Source of the DNA: Calothrix sp. FI2-JRJ7
Lineage (GTDB): Bacteria > Cyanobacteriota > Cyanobacteriia > Cyanobacteriales > Nostocaceae
DNA: 64,000 nt
Assembly (NCBI GenBank): GCA_019359675.1
Contig: JAHHGX010000086.1
Location: 62,001-126,000, forward strand
Direction of reading: 5' to 3'
Shown: positions 1 to 8,439 of the stretch, piece by piece
Layout of the letters: the number at the start of each line of letters is the position of its first letter
Position numbering within the stretch: the stretch's first letter is position 1
The notes under the pieces: generated by a model
What the model was told of the DNA's origin: nothing
Seen by the model: only the letters and a program-made list of their open reading frames with translations
The model's database searches: none
Program-made: the position numbers and the translations under genes

Positions 1-245
1 ATTTAGTTGAGTGTGCTTTTAATTATGTAGATTTAAATTGGCAGGATTATGTTGTTGTAGACCCTGCGTTTTATCGTCCTGATGAACCGATACAGCTAGT
101 TGGTTGTATTTATAAAATTAAAGCTGAACTAAGCTGGAAACCTCAATACTCTTTTAAGCAGTTGGTTGAGTTGATGGTAGACCATGATTTAAATGAGTTG
201 CGTGGTAAAGAGTTGCATGTTGACGGCGCCTTAGTTAGTACATAA
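1..245 (+). CDS. gmd: GDP-mannose 4,6-dehydratase, C-terminal part
   Basis: This is the last 80 codons of a gene that begins before the window; the reading frame starts at base 3 and stops at 243-245. The segment VVDPAFYRPDEPIQLVG followed by a K-x-K-x-E-L-x-W-K-P stretch is the typical C-terminal signature of GDP-mannose 4,6-dehydratase, the NADP-dependent short-chain dehydrogenase that makes GDP-4-keto-6-deoxymannose for GDP-fucose or GDP-rhamnose. The family normally ends soon after this segment, so the C-terminus looks complete. The role fits the polysaccharide genes found elsewhere in the window. The N-terminal NAD-binding fold cannot be seen, so a closely related sugar-nucleotide epimerase or dehydratase cannot be fully excluded. 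Confidence 0.8.
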   Translation, partial: LVECAFNYVDLNWQDYVVVDPAFYRPDEPIQLVGCIYKIKAELSWKPQYSFKQLVELMVDHDLNELRGKELHVDGALVST

Positions 246-491
246 AAATTAGTTAGTATAATAATTATCTATAGTGTAGAGACATTGTATATAACGTTTC
301 TACATTTTTTTATCTTCAAAAATGCGCCTATACTTATTTAAATCACATTCCACGCCTTAATGTGTCATGCCGCATAATTACTTATATTCTTCTATTTTTG
401 GAGCTATAAATTACGCCTTTGAAACAATCTTTAACCGTTAATCTAAAGAGCTACTAGTATATTATATAGCTTTCTTTCCTTGTAAAAAACA

Positions 492-1460
492 GTAATCAAA
501 AAACGAATCTGGCAATTACGTGGTATTTTGCTTACTGCTCCTGCTGTTGCGGGTCTATTAATTGGTTTGCGATATGTGGGGTTATTACAGCCATTTGAGT
601 TAGCTGCACTTGATGAGTTTTTTCGCAGGCGCCCATCTGAACCAGTAGATGAGCGTGTGGTAATAGTTGAGGTAAACGAGGAAGATGTACGAAAGCATGG
701 TTTACCAATATCCGATACCAAGCTAGCAAAAATGATTACTAGTATCAGAAAACAGCAGCCACGCGCAATCGGTCTGCATATTTACCGAAATTTACCTGTA
801 TAACCCGGTCATGAAGAATTAATTAACGTATATAAAACAACACCCAATCTTATTGGTATTCAAAAAGTTATTGGCAGTTCTTATGGAGTCGCTATTAACC
901 CTCCACCTGTACTATACGAATTAAGGACAAGTAAGTTCTAATGATTTTGTTCCAGACCCTGATGGTAAAATTCGTCGCGCTTTACTATCTATTAAAACTA
1001 AAAACGATGAAACAGTTGTAGGATTAGGCGCCGCAAATAAAATTTTGGGCTGATACAAAAGAATGGTTATGGATAATTTTTTGGTCGATAACAGGGTCAA
1101 CTGTAATTTGGCTGCGTCGGTATAAAAATAGAATTATAATTTTGTACTAATAAGTGTATTTGTCCTATCTATAGGCGCCGTTATCATTACTAGCAGCTAC
1201 ATAGCATTTTTTTCTGGATGGTGGTTGCCTGTAGTTCCTGGGTTTTTAGGATTAATTGGTTCTGCTATGGTGACAACTGGATATATCGCACGTTCCATAG
1301 CTTCTATGCGACACACCTTTGGACGCTATCTTAGTAATGAAGTTGTTACTACCCTTTTAGAGGCGCCATCCGGGTTAAAGTTAGGGGGTGAAATGGTACA
1401 AGCGACACTATTAATATCTGACCTACGCGGTTTTTCCGCACTCTCCGAACGTGTCTCCCT
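492..1460 (+). pseudogene. CHASE2-domain adenylate/guanylate cyclase, decayed and 3'-truncated
   Basis: Pieces of one protein occur in order but in different frames. Frame one gives the N-terminal CHASE2 start (KKRIWQLRG, TAPAVAGLLIGLRYVGLLQP, then VVIVEVNEEDVRKHG) up to IYRNLPV, where a TAA stands at about 800-802. Sequence continues in frame after the stop (PGHEELINVYKTTPNLIGIQ), then shifts frame near 925-945 (NDFVPDPDGKIRRALLSI). Membrane segments and the start of the class III cyclase domain (GRYLSNEVVTTLLE, then ATLLISDLRGFSALSERV) are seen up to about 1455. The catalytic remainder is absent. No convincing start codon precedes the N-terminal homology: codon 492 is GTA. Intact relatives are membrane cyclases with an extracytoplasmic CHASE2 sensor. 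This is a non-functional relic. Confidence 0.85.
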
Positions 1461-1907
1461 ATGTTGAATACTCAAGGCGCCTGCTAAAATGTTTTGATTA
1501 GTACTTTTTTCGAGTAGCTTCAGGCTTTGCGATATGGCAGCATTCGCTTGTTGCCACTCTCCGAGTTGTTGATACGAAGACGGTAAATTAGTTAATACTA
1601 CCGCTTGATTGATAGTATCACCTTGTGGTAGTAGCTCAGAAGCTCGGCTCCATAATTCAATCGCATTCGCAAACTGCCCAGCTTGATAGCTTTTTTTCCC
1701 AGCTTGTACTAGTTCTGCGACTGAGGTAAAAGCTGTTTGCTGTCCTGAAGGTACTGCTGCAAAACTAGCATGGGAAATAAAACCGCTATTACTTAGCATC
1801 ACTGTTAAGATAGCGACAAACAACCCTAAGCTAAAGCGCAGAAATATTTTCTGAATATTATTTGCTTTGGTAGACTTTACGTATTTATTCCGATTTGATT
1901 TTAACAT
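1459..1907 (-). pseudogene. Exported TPR (CHAT-type) protein, 3'-truncated
   Basis: Read on the minus strand from ATG 1907, the product has a basic N-terminus and a hydrophobic signal segment around residues 20-45. TPR-like helices follow (AGKKSYQAGQFANAIELWSR, then NLPSSYQQLGEWQQANAAI) and end at ILAGALSIQ. Beyond that point the frame only reads the antisense of the neighbouring cyclase until a stop, so the rest of the gene, normally more TPRs and often a CHAT peptidase domain, is gone. The truncation point coincides with the 3' end of the cyclase remnant on the other strand. The N-terminal part may still be transcribed, but the protein is not expected to work. Confidence 0.75.
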
Positions 1908-2143
1908 CAGTAAAACTGACTATATTCTCATTAATTAAGGTATTCAATTATTCTTACTGTTATCGCTCTTGATGTAGTCAAATGAGAATACTTAAATTAA
2001 TTTCTTAAATTGAATTACATTTAATAATAAGCATATTAACGCTAAAAATATTACGAACATCTGTCAATAGTAATTAACTGTAAATCTAACTAAGGCAAGG
2101 TTAATGTCATTTGGCAGGTTCTTATGATGTTGAGAGTGTAAAC

Positions 2144-2171
2144 AAAAAACCCGTAATCATCAGGGTTTTTT
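2144..2171 (+). terminator. Terminator-like hairpin in the leader of the carotenoid protein gene
   Basis: A run of A residues and CCC, a 10-base loop, then GGG and a run of T residues form a stem of about nine pairs followed by T residues. It ends 22 bases before the ATG at 2194. It could terminate transcription from upstream, although no intact gene ends just before it, or act as an attenuator in the leader of the downstream gene. Only the inverted repeat is seen; its function is inferred. Confidence 0.5.
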
Positions 2172-2193
2172 AAGAAAGCAATCGGAGAATATT

Positions 2194-2670
2194 ATGACAA
2201 CATCTTACTTTGCGCCCAGCGATCAAGTTAAAAAAGCTATCGAAACTTTCCAAAAGTTTGATGTAGACACTCAACTAGCATTGTTTTGGTTTGGCTATCT
2301 CGATTTAAAAGAAAATCTCACACCTGTAAATAGTCCATCTTCCCAAGCTACCGCAGAAGCAGTATTCAACAGAATTATTGCAATGTCTAAGGAAGAACAG
2401 CTACAAGCACAACGCGATATCGCAGGTCACGCAAATTCCGAAATTAGTCAACTGTACGGTGGTCTAGACCCAAGTGCCAAGCTTGACGTGTGGTTACGAA
2501 TCTCGCAAGCTATGGAAGATGGTAGAGCTATTCCAGTTCCTGAAGACTATAAACTTCCAGAAAACACCAACGAATTCACACAACAAGTTAAATCTCTCGA
2601 ATTTGAAGAGCGTGTAGAATTCTCCCGTAACGTAGCATTCAGTATGGGCGCCTCTTCTACTAATAATTAG
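2194..2670 (+). CDS. Helical carotenoid protein (OCP N-terminal domain homologue)
   Basis: The 158-residue product consists only of the all-helical carotenoid-binding domain found at the N-terminus of orange carotenoid protein. Typical features are QLALFWFGYLDLKE near residue 27, the four-helix repeats with QAQRDIAGHANSEISQLYG, and LDVWLRISQAMEDGRAIPVP. There is no NTF2-like C-terminal domain, so this is a stand-alone helical carotenoid protein of the kind that carries a keto-carotenoid and quenches singlet oxygen; some paralogues also quench phycobilisomes. An AT-rich leader with a hairpin and a GGAG Shine-Dalgarno motif precedes the ATG. The subclade cannot be assigned from sequence reading alone. 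No companion C-terminal domain homologue is nearby. Confidence 0.88.
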   Translation: MTTSYFAPSDQVKKAIETFQKFDVDTQLALFWFGYLDLKENLTPVNSPSSQATAEAVFNRIIAMSKEEQLQAQRDIAGHANSEISQLYGGLDPSAKLDVWLRISQAMEDGRAIPVPEDYKLPENTNEFTQQVKSLEFEERVEFSRNVAFSMGASSTNN

Positions 2671-2848
2671 ATCGTTGTAAAGACGTGATATAAATAATTC
2701 CTTTAGATTCCTGGCTTTTTCGCAAAGTCGGGAATCTTGCTTTGTAGTTACAAATCTATCAATGGGTAGATGAAAATATGTAAACAGAGTAATAATTTTG
2801 ATTGAGCCATTTAATGGCAAATCCTTGAGAAAATGAGGGTTGCATCTC

Positions 2849-3628
2849 ATGTTATTGAAAGAGTATATTGCTCATCGTCTAATTGGTACACCTTTAGAGC
2901 CAGTAGCTCGTAAATTGCGTGATTTGACACAATTAAAGCAAAGAATTCAACATCCCGAACTTCACGAAATTTATCAAGAATCATCGCTAATTGACGCTGC
3001 ATTACCGAAAATCATTAATCACTCATCAATGAATTGCATTGACATCGGCGCCCATTTAGGTTCGGTACTAAGTATAATAAAGCAGCTTTCTCCACATGGA
3101 AAACATCTTGCTATCGAACCAATACCCTACAAATATAAATGGTTAAAGCAGAAATATCCAGATATAGAAGTTTTGCAGCTAGCTGTAAGTGATACAGTCG
3201 GTGAAGTAGACTTTTACTTACAACCTCAACGCTCAGGCTTTAGCGGTTTACGTTTACATGGTTCGGATAATGAACAAGTTGAAGTTTTCAAAGTCAACTG
3301 TGTAAAGCTCGATGATATTATCCCACCAGATAAAAAAATCGGCTTTATTAAAATTGATGTTGAAGGAGGTGAATTAGCAGTCCTGCGAGGTAGTGAATAT
3401 ATACTACAGAACTCTCGACCAAGTATTGTTTTCGAGTGTACTAATTCTGGATTAAGTGCCCACAATATTCAACCAGTTGATATGTACGATTTTTTTGACG
3501 CACGCTCGTATTCCATCTTTTTAGTAAAAGATTGGCTTTCAGGTAAAGAACCGCTTGTGTACGAAGAATTTTTGAAGTCAATGCAGTATCCTTTTCAAGC
3601 ATTTAATTTCCTCGCTATACCTAAATAA
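2849..3628 (+). CDS. FkbM family SAM-dependent methyltransferase
   Basis: The product of about 259 residues has the FkbM fold: CIDIGAHLGSVLSI is the glycine-rich SAM-binding motif I, LAIEPIPYKYKWL is motif post-I, and IGFIKIDVEGGELAVLRG is the hallmark FkbM strand and helix. Members O-methylate sugars, polyketides or lipids; the substrate here is unknown. ATG 2849 is preferred, with GAGGG ten bases upstream; a TTG at 2840 in the same frame is an alternative. The stop codon directly abuts the stop of the convergent small gene at 3629, so the two genes meet end to end without a spacer. Confidence 0.85.
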   Translation: MLLKEYIAHRLIGTPLEPVARKLRDLTQLKQRIQHPELHEIYQESSLIDAALPKIINHSSMNCIDIGAHLGSVLSIIKQLSPHGKHLAIEPIPYKYKWLKQKYPDIEVLQLAVSDTVGEVDFYLQPQRSGFSGLRLHGSDNEQVEVFKVNCVKLDDIIPPDKKIGFIKIDVEGGELAVLRGSEYILQNSRPSIVFECTNSGLSAHNIQPVDMYDFFDARSYSIFLVKDWLSGKEPLVYEEFLKSMQYPFQAFNFLAIPK

Positions 3629-3817
3629 TTACTCTTCGTAATCAGTATCAATTTCAACATCAAGTGTATCCTCGTCAATTCGTACATACAAAATATTGGG
3701 ACGACAGCAAACTTGGCAATCTTCGATATAAGATTGCTCAAACCCAGCACTTATATCAACAAACGTGAGATTTTCTTCACCACAATAAGCGCAGTAATAC
3801 ACAGCAGTTGTTTGCAT
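3629..3817 (-). CDS. CPXCG-type cysteine-rich small protein
   Basis: The 62-residue protein has two Cys-x2-Cys pairs (CAYCGEEN near the N-terminus, then CQVCCRP) and an acidic tail, matching the small CPXCG cysteine-rich family, a predicted zinc-ribbon protein of unknown function widespread in bacteria. It is convergent with the FkbM gene and abuts it exactly. The start ATG at 3817 gives the usual family length. No functional partner is evident. Confidence 0.8.
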   Translation of the reverse strand: MQTTAVYYCAYCGEENLTFVDISAGFEQSYIEDCQVCCRPNILYVRIDEDTLDVEIDTDYEE

Positions 3818-3874
3818 TCTTGGATTTAGCAGAATTTTTTACACAGAGAGTTAATTATACACATAAATTACATA

Positions 3875-3976
3875 AAGAAACCCGGTTTCTACGCATTCAT
3901 TGTCGCAGACAAATCGCTGTTTTTATCACAAGTTATCGACTAAGAAACCGGGTTTCTCAGATTTTATGCGTAAGTC
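3875..3976. repeat. MITE-like palindromic element, copy A
   Basis: Two near-palindromic blocks (AGAAACCCGGTTTCT and AGAAACCGGGTTTCT) flank a core with TACGCATTCATTGTCGCAGA. The right end reads GCGTAAGTCC, the complement of the left end of the second copy at 12336. The core is nearly identical in both copies. It carries no coding capacity and lies between the CPXCG gene and the radical SAM gene. Confidence 0.85.
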
Positions 3977-3977
3977 C

Positions 3978-5621
3978 TTATACACTTGGTTGAAGTTCTT
4001 TTGCTGGCGCCTCTACATAACTCATCGCTTCCGCCAGATGCTTTAATAATGTAGATTGGGGTAGCGGTCCAAGTAAATGACTCCAAGGTAATACTTGCTC
4101 GTGTGACCAATTATCGTAAACGTAGTAATCTAAATCTGGAACTTGACCCTTCAACTCTTTAAAAGCACGCTTGTAACTTCCCAAAGAATCACCAAAATCG
4201 CGCGTTAGCTCTAATAACTTAGACAGGCGCCTGTCTCCGCGCGATAATAAAGTTTGAATAATCGACCAGTTATAACTTTCAGGACGAAAATCTATACCCT
4301 TTGGCTTGAGATTTTTTTGTAAAAGCTGTAATCGTTTTTCTGCTTGCTTATTTACACCGAACCATTGGAAAGGTGTATGTGACTTTGGAACAAAAGTACT
4401 GCATCCAAAAGTTAACCTTAAACCAGGCGCCGCTTTTTTCAAATCAAGCATCATTTTGATAGTAGCATCTAAATCTTCGGCTTCTTCACCGGGAATTCCC
4501 ACCATTCCATAAAGCTTTAATCCAGATAACCCGCCAGTCTTAGCATTAATAGCGGCTTGCATTATATCATCTTGTTCGAGCTTTTTATTAATTATTTTGC
4601 GAACTTTTTCAGAACCACTTTCAACGGCAATAGTTAGAGATTTGGTATCGCGCTTTGCCAAAGTTGCCGCTAACTCCTTCGTTACCGTGTTTGTCCTAAC
4701 TGATGCTATACTCAATCGCACATCATCATACTTAGGTTGGTTGATATAGTCGAGTAAGGTATTAAATTCAGGATGCTGTGTTACAGAGGCGCCTAATAGT
4801 CCTAATCTATTAGTAACTTTCAACCCACGTTCAATAGCTGGAATAAGTGAAGCTTCCAAACTCGCAGTTCTAAAAGGCAAAGTTAAATAGCTTGCTAAAC
4901 AGAAGCGACACATTTCGGGACAACTCCGCACCACTTCCACCATGAAAATACTTTCCCAAGCAGCTTTTGCAGTAACTACCGTCGATGCAGATAAAGTATT
5001 ACCGCGATAAGTTTGCTTTTGAACTGTTGCACTCACATCAGACGAAATAGGTTGTATAGATTTAATGGCGCCGTCAGGGCTGTGATACTCAACTTGATAT
5101 AAACTAGGAACATAAATTCCCGGTACTTGTGCCAGCGCTTTTAATTGAGTTTCTCTATCTGCACCTCTAACTTGTTTATAAGCATCAATAAAATCACCTA
5201 ATAAATTTTCACCGTCACCCAAGAGAACAACATCAAAAAAATCAGCAAAAGGTTCGGGGTTTGCCGTCAAAACAGGCCCACCTCCAAATACAATAGGGTG
5301 ATGGGTACTGCGCTCTCTTGCACGAATCGGAATATCTAAAGATTCGAGTAAACTGAGAATATTAACATAATCAAGTTCCCACGATATCGAAAAGCCTAAA
5401 ATTTCCGGTTGTCGTGGTAGCTGTTCAGAAATATCGGTAAACAAACGACTTACCTGTAAATCGGTGCGCGTAGCTAAAGTTGCCCATACTATCTGATATC
5501 CTAAACTGGTAATTCCCACCGTGTACTCGTTAGGAAACGCGAAAATCAAAGGAATGGCATCATTCTCAGGAGTAACAGGGTCAAATAATAGGTGTTCGTC
5601 AGCAAATAAAGAAGATGTCAT
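3978..5621 (-). CDS. Radical SAM protein with B12-binding-like N-terminus
   Basis: The 547-residue protein begins with a cobalamin-binding-like Rossmann region (ILGFSISWELDYVNILSLLE, then PIVFGGGPVLTANPEPFADF with a GDGE motif near residue 136). The radical SAM core follows, with cysteines 234, 238 and 241 in SCPEMCRFC. Further SAM-domain strands are seen (LTIAVESGSEKVRK, then LYGMVGIPGEE). This layout matches the conserved bacterial family whose shorter cousins are often fused or adjacent to DUF2344 proteins; the reaction is not established. It is transcribed toward the MITE copy. No DUF2344 partner is adjacent. The length is slightly below the long fused forms, consistent with the unfused form. 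Confidence 0.85.
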   Translation of the reverse strand: MTSSLFADEHLLFDPVTPENDAIPLIFAFPNEYTVGITSLGYQIVWATLATRTDLQVSRLFTDISEQLPRQPEILGFSISWELDYVNILSLLESLDIPIRARERSTHHPIVFGGGPVLTANPEPFADFFDVVLLGDGENLLGDFIDAYKQVRGADRETQLKALAQVPGIYVPSLYQVEYHSPDGAIKSIQPISSDVSATVQKQTYRGNTLSASTVVTAKAAWESIFMVEVVRSCPEMCRFCLASYLTLPFRTASLEASLIPAIERGLKVTNRLGLLGASVTQHPEFNTLLDYINQPKYDDVRLSIASVRTNTVTKELAATLAKRDTKSLTIAVESGSEKVRKIINKKLEQDDIMQAAINAKTGGLSGLKLYGMVGIPGEEAEDLDATIKMMLDLKKAAPGLRLTFGCSTFVPKSHTPFQWFGVNKQAEKRLQLLQKNLKPKGIDFRPESYNWSIIQTLLSRGDRRLSKLLELTRDFGDSLGSYKRAFKELKGQVPDLDYYVYDNWSHEQVLPWSHLLGPLPQSTLLKHLAEAMSYVEAPAKELQPSV

Positions 5622-5655
5622 AGAAATTTTAGATTTGTAATTTTAAATTATACAT

Positions 5656-5910
5656 TTATTTATATTTTATCTTAAGCAGTAGGATAATGAGGTTGAAAAA
5701 CAGAGTTATACCGTTAGCTAAGATAATGGGCCAAGCTTCTAGAAAAAGTCCGTATATCAACCACAGTAAAACTCCAGTATTGAAAAAAATCAGCATTACA
5801 AACGAAACATCTTTAGCTGACTTCGTTTGCCATATTTTCAGAAGCTGCGGCAAAAACGCGAAAGTCGTCAGTGTCGCAGCTACTAAACCTAATACCGTTA
5901 CAAAGTTCAT
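5656..5910 (-). CDS. SemiSWEET-type sugar transporter (PQ-loop)
   Basis: This 84-residue protein has three predicted membrane helices and a PQ-loop (FAFLPQLLKIWQTKSAKDVS), then NTGVLLWLIYGL and a third helix ending in a lysine-rich tail. This is the exact size and order of bacterial SemiSWEETs, which dimerise to pass mono- or disaccharides across the plasma membrane. It lies 34 bases upstream of the radical SAM gene on the same strand, but a functional link is not obvious. Confidence 0.88.
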   Translation of the reverse strand: MNFVTVLGLVAATLTTFAFLPQLLKIWQTKSAKDVSFVMLIFFNTGVLLWLIYGLFLEAWPIILANGITLFFNLIILLLKIKYK

Positions 5911-6060
5911 ATAGGATAACCAGTATATATAAGCACCGTCTCTTATGATACTGCGGTATTGGAAATTTAGGTGATTTTGATTTATTTTTGGATTTTGATT
6001 TGACTGGTGAAAAACTCAGGTAATATACATAGAGACTGGAGTAATTAATCAGTTAAATCA

Positions 6061-7860
6061 ATGCTTTTAATATTACCTATCATTGCTTTAACCTTTTTAT
6101 ACTGTATTTTCTACAGTTCAAATAATCGAAACAATTGGGCTATATCTATAATATCATCTGCTGTAATTTTGGGTTTAATCGTCACAGCTATTACAGAGTC
6201 ATTAAGCTGGTTTAATTTAATTAGATTTGAATCACTTTTTAGCACTTGGTTGGTGATTGATGTTGTGATAATAGTGTTTTATTTTCAAATAACAAGTCAA
6301 AATTCAAGGGTTATAAATCTTAAACAATCCAAGCTATCAACTCTATTGTTAAGTGGTGTTGGGTTAATTATAGTATCGACAGGTTTAATTGGCTTAGTGG
6401 CACCACCAAATAATTGGAACTCAATGGACTACCACATGCCACGTGTAGTACATTGGATACAAAACTATAGTGTAGCGCATTATCCAGTAAGCTACACACC
6501 ACAGCTATATCAAAATCCCTGGTCTGAATATGTAATCATGCACTTTCAACTTTTAAGTGGGGGAGACTACTTTGCTAACTCAGTACAGTGGTTAAGCATG
6601 ATTGGGTGTTTGATAGGAGTATCATTAATAGCAGAGCAACTAGGAGCAAACTCACTAGGACAGACATTTGCCACGGTTGCAGCAGCGACAATACCAATGG
6701 GAATATTACAAGCATCGAGTACACAAAATGATTATGTTGAAGCATTTTGGTTAGTTTGCCTTGCTTGTTATAGTTTAATTATCATCGATAAAGGCAAAAA
6801 TACCACTTGGGATACATACCTTTTGTTTGGTTGTAGTTTAGGGTTGTGCATTTTAACCAAAGGAACAGCTTACTTTTATATTTTGCCGTTTTTAATTTGG
6901 GTAACGTTATCACAAGTTAAGTATCTACGCTTCTCAGTATGCAAACCTGCCTTATTCGTAGCAAGTTTTGCTTTAGTAATTAATATAAATCATTATTTAC
7001 GTAACTACTTTGTTTTTAACTCCCCTTTGGGTGAACCGGGTGATTATACAAATGAGATTCTGAGTGTAAATGTGATGATTCCTAATATATTGAGAAACCT
7101 AGCTTTACATATCGCTACACCTATTGGCTTCTCAGGAGAAGAAAACGGCGCCGGGAATTTGTTACACTTATTATTAATTATAACTTGTATTGTCATATTT
7201 ATTTTCCGTAACCAGTTAAAACTAAAGTTTCCAAAACAAGCAGGTTCTTACTTATTAACTGTTTGTGCGACCTTTTGTATTTTTTGCTATTTAGTCAAAT
7301 GGCAACCTTGGAACGCAAGATTACATTTACCATTTTTCGTATTATCAACCCCCTTTTTAGGTTTAGTATTATCTAATCTTCCTAAAAAAGTAATTCATTC
7401 CATTGCTATCGTATTAATTTTATCATCACTTCCTTGGGTATTTTTTAACCGCTACAGACCAGTTATCGACAGCAACAATATTTTTCAAACTCCGCGCGTT
7501 GAACAGTACTTCAAAAATAGACCAAAACTCCAACAACCTTATATTCAGGCAGTTCAATATTTAAATTCAAACCAATGTTACAAAGTTGGTTTAATGATGG
7601 GGAAAGATACCTGGGAATATCCATTGTGGATGATAATGCAGCAATATCCAGAAAATCAGTATCAAATACGGCATGTTAACGTTTTTAATGCTTCGTCTGT
7701 AAAAGAAGAACTATTAGAGAATAATTTTAAACCTTGTGGTCTGATTTATATGTATACTAAGCGTAGTAAGTTGCAGAAAGTTGAACAAATTAAGTTTGGT
7801 AATGATACTTTTGTTAAAGGATGGGATTTGGCGCCTGTTTCTGTGCTAATGAGAAAGTAA
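6061..7860 (+). CDS. Polytopic membrane glycosyltransferase, GT39-like
   Basis: The 599-residue product is a GT-C type membrane protein with around ten or more hydrophobic segments. The first long extracytoplasmic loop contains NNWNSMDYHMPRVVHWIQN, an acidic-residue loop typical of dolichyl/undecaprenyl-phosphate-sugar dependent transferases, and later FTRGTAYFY-like positions (LTKGTAYFYILPF). The C-terminal ~150 residues form a soluble domain. Such proteins transfer sugars from a lipid carrier to lipid or protein on the outer face of the membrane; the acceptor is unknown. It stands alone between divergent and unrelated genes. The start ATG at 6061 is chosen as the first ATG before the first membrane helix. 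Confidence 0.7.
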   Translation: MLLILPIIALTFLYCIFYSSNNRNNWAISIISSAVILGLIVTAITESLSWFNLIRFESLFSTWLVIDVVIIVFYFQITSQNSRVINLKQSKLSTLLLSGVGLIIVSTGLIGLVAPPNNWNSMDYHMPRVVHWIQNYSVAHYPVSYTPQLYQNPWSEYVIMHFQLLSGGDYFANSVQWLSMIGCLIGVSLIAEQLGANSLGQTFATVAAATIPMGILQASSTQNDYVEAFWLVCLACYSLIIIDKGKNTTWDTYLLFGCSLGLCILTKGTAYFYILPFLIWVTLSQVKYLRFSVCKPALFVASFALVININHYLRNYFVFNSPLGEPGDYTNEILSVNVMIPNILRNLALHIATPIGFSGEENGAGNLLHLLLIITCIVIFIFRNQLKLKFPKQAGSYLLTVCATFCIFCYLVKWQPWNARLHLPFFVLSTPFLGLVLSNLPKKVIHSIAIVLILSSLPWVFFNRYRPVIDSNNIFQTPRVEQYFKNRPKLQQPYIQAVQYLNSNQCYKVGLMMGKDTWEYPLWMIMQQYPENQYQIRHVNVFNASSVKEELLENNFKPCGLIYMYTKRSKLQKVEQIKFGNDTFVKGWDLAPVSVLMRK

Positions 7861-7906
7861 TTGGCAACGGATATAACGGATGTAACGGATGTGATGGAAC
7901 TATAAG

Positions 7907-7932
7907 AGTGGAATGGGCATCCTTGCCCGTCC
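7907..7932. repeat. GGGCATCC/TGCCCG palindromic repeat, copy 1
   Basis: The sequence GTGGAATGGGCATCCTTGCC followed by CGTCC belongs to a dispersed family found six times here in both orientations (7907, 8901, 10121, 21061, 25623, 33804). It lies downstream of the membrane glycosyltransferase gene. Just before it, at 7866-7895, an imperfect ATGTAACGG-type short tandem repeat is seen. Confidence 0.75.
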
Positions 7933-7996
7933 TCAATGAAGCAAAATTGTAGATTAGGTGGAGCGACAGCGCAACCAAACAAAAATAAGGATGTAG

Positions 7997-8057
7997 GGTG
8001 CGTGAAAGCTATTACAATCCATCAATGTAACGAAATATTAAAGTGCTTTCACGCACC
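7997..8057. repeat. Hairpin repeat truncating hicA
   Basis: A 13-base inverted repeat (GGTGCGTGAAAGC at the left, GCTTTCACGCACC at the right) encloses a 35-base AT-rich spacer. On the minus strand it supplies the TGA that ends the shortened hicA frame at 8049-8051. It looks like one of the small cyanobacterial palindromic elements. Confidence 0.8.
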
Positions 8058-8138
8058 ATCAATATCAATGTAATCAATAGTAGAACCCTCCAATGCCCTA
8101 ATTGCTTCTCTGCTGGAAATTCGCGGCAATTTAGGCAT
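8049..8138 (-). pseudogene. hicA: HicA-type toxin, truncated
   Basis: Translation from ATG 8138 gives MPKLPRISSREAIRALEG, the conserved N-terminus of HicA mRNA interferases. It then diverges into about ten unrelated residues and stops inside the hairpin repeat. The RNA-binding core with the catalytic histidine, normally around residues 25-50, is missing. The ATG overlaps the end of the hicB frame by 8 bases, as expected for a co-translated pair in the hicB-hicA order. The toxin is dead while the antitoxin frame is intact. Confidence 0.75.
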
Positions 8139-8340
8139 AACTAACCTCTATACTAGTTATAAATCTGGGAGATGTTTCGGGTAAAGGAGATTCCTCTAGA
8201 TATAGTCGGGTCGCTTCTTTAACACCAGCGATTGCTTGCTCAATGGTTTCTCCTTGGTCTACTGTACCCACTTCTGGACATTCAGCTATGTACATGTCAT
8301 CCTCTTTATAGAGAATAATTGTAAAGCTACGAGTTTTCAT
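8131..8340 (-). CDS. hicB: HicB-like antitoxin (orphaned)
   Basis: The 69-residue product has the HicB RNase-H-like fold signature: an N-terminal strand, YIAECPEVGTVDQGETIEQA, then a helix GVKEATRLYLEE. HicB neutralises the HicA RNase and usually represses its own operon. Here no C-terminal DNA-binding domain is visible, as in short HicB forms, and its toxin partner directly downstream is truncated, so it is probably an orphan. The ATG at 8340 gives the normal length for this short subfamily. Confidence 0.82.
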   Translation of the reverse strand: MKTRSFTIILYKEDDMYIAECPEVGTVDQGETIEQAIAGVKEATRLYLEESPLPETSPRFITSIEVSYA

Positions 8341-8439
8341 AAAGATTTTTTCTTTCTACTTTAATAATACTAGGGTACCATAAATCAACGCCATTTTATT
8401 GTACGGTGCCAGCTTTTAATAATATCTTTTTGATAACAG

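Noticed and set aside
443-729. Minus-strand open frames opposite the CHASE2 gene
   Set aside because: Low-complexity, Ser/Thr-rich translations with no family pattern; the plus strand has clear CHASE2 homology.
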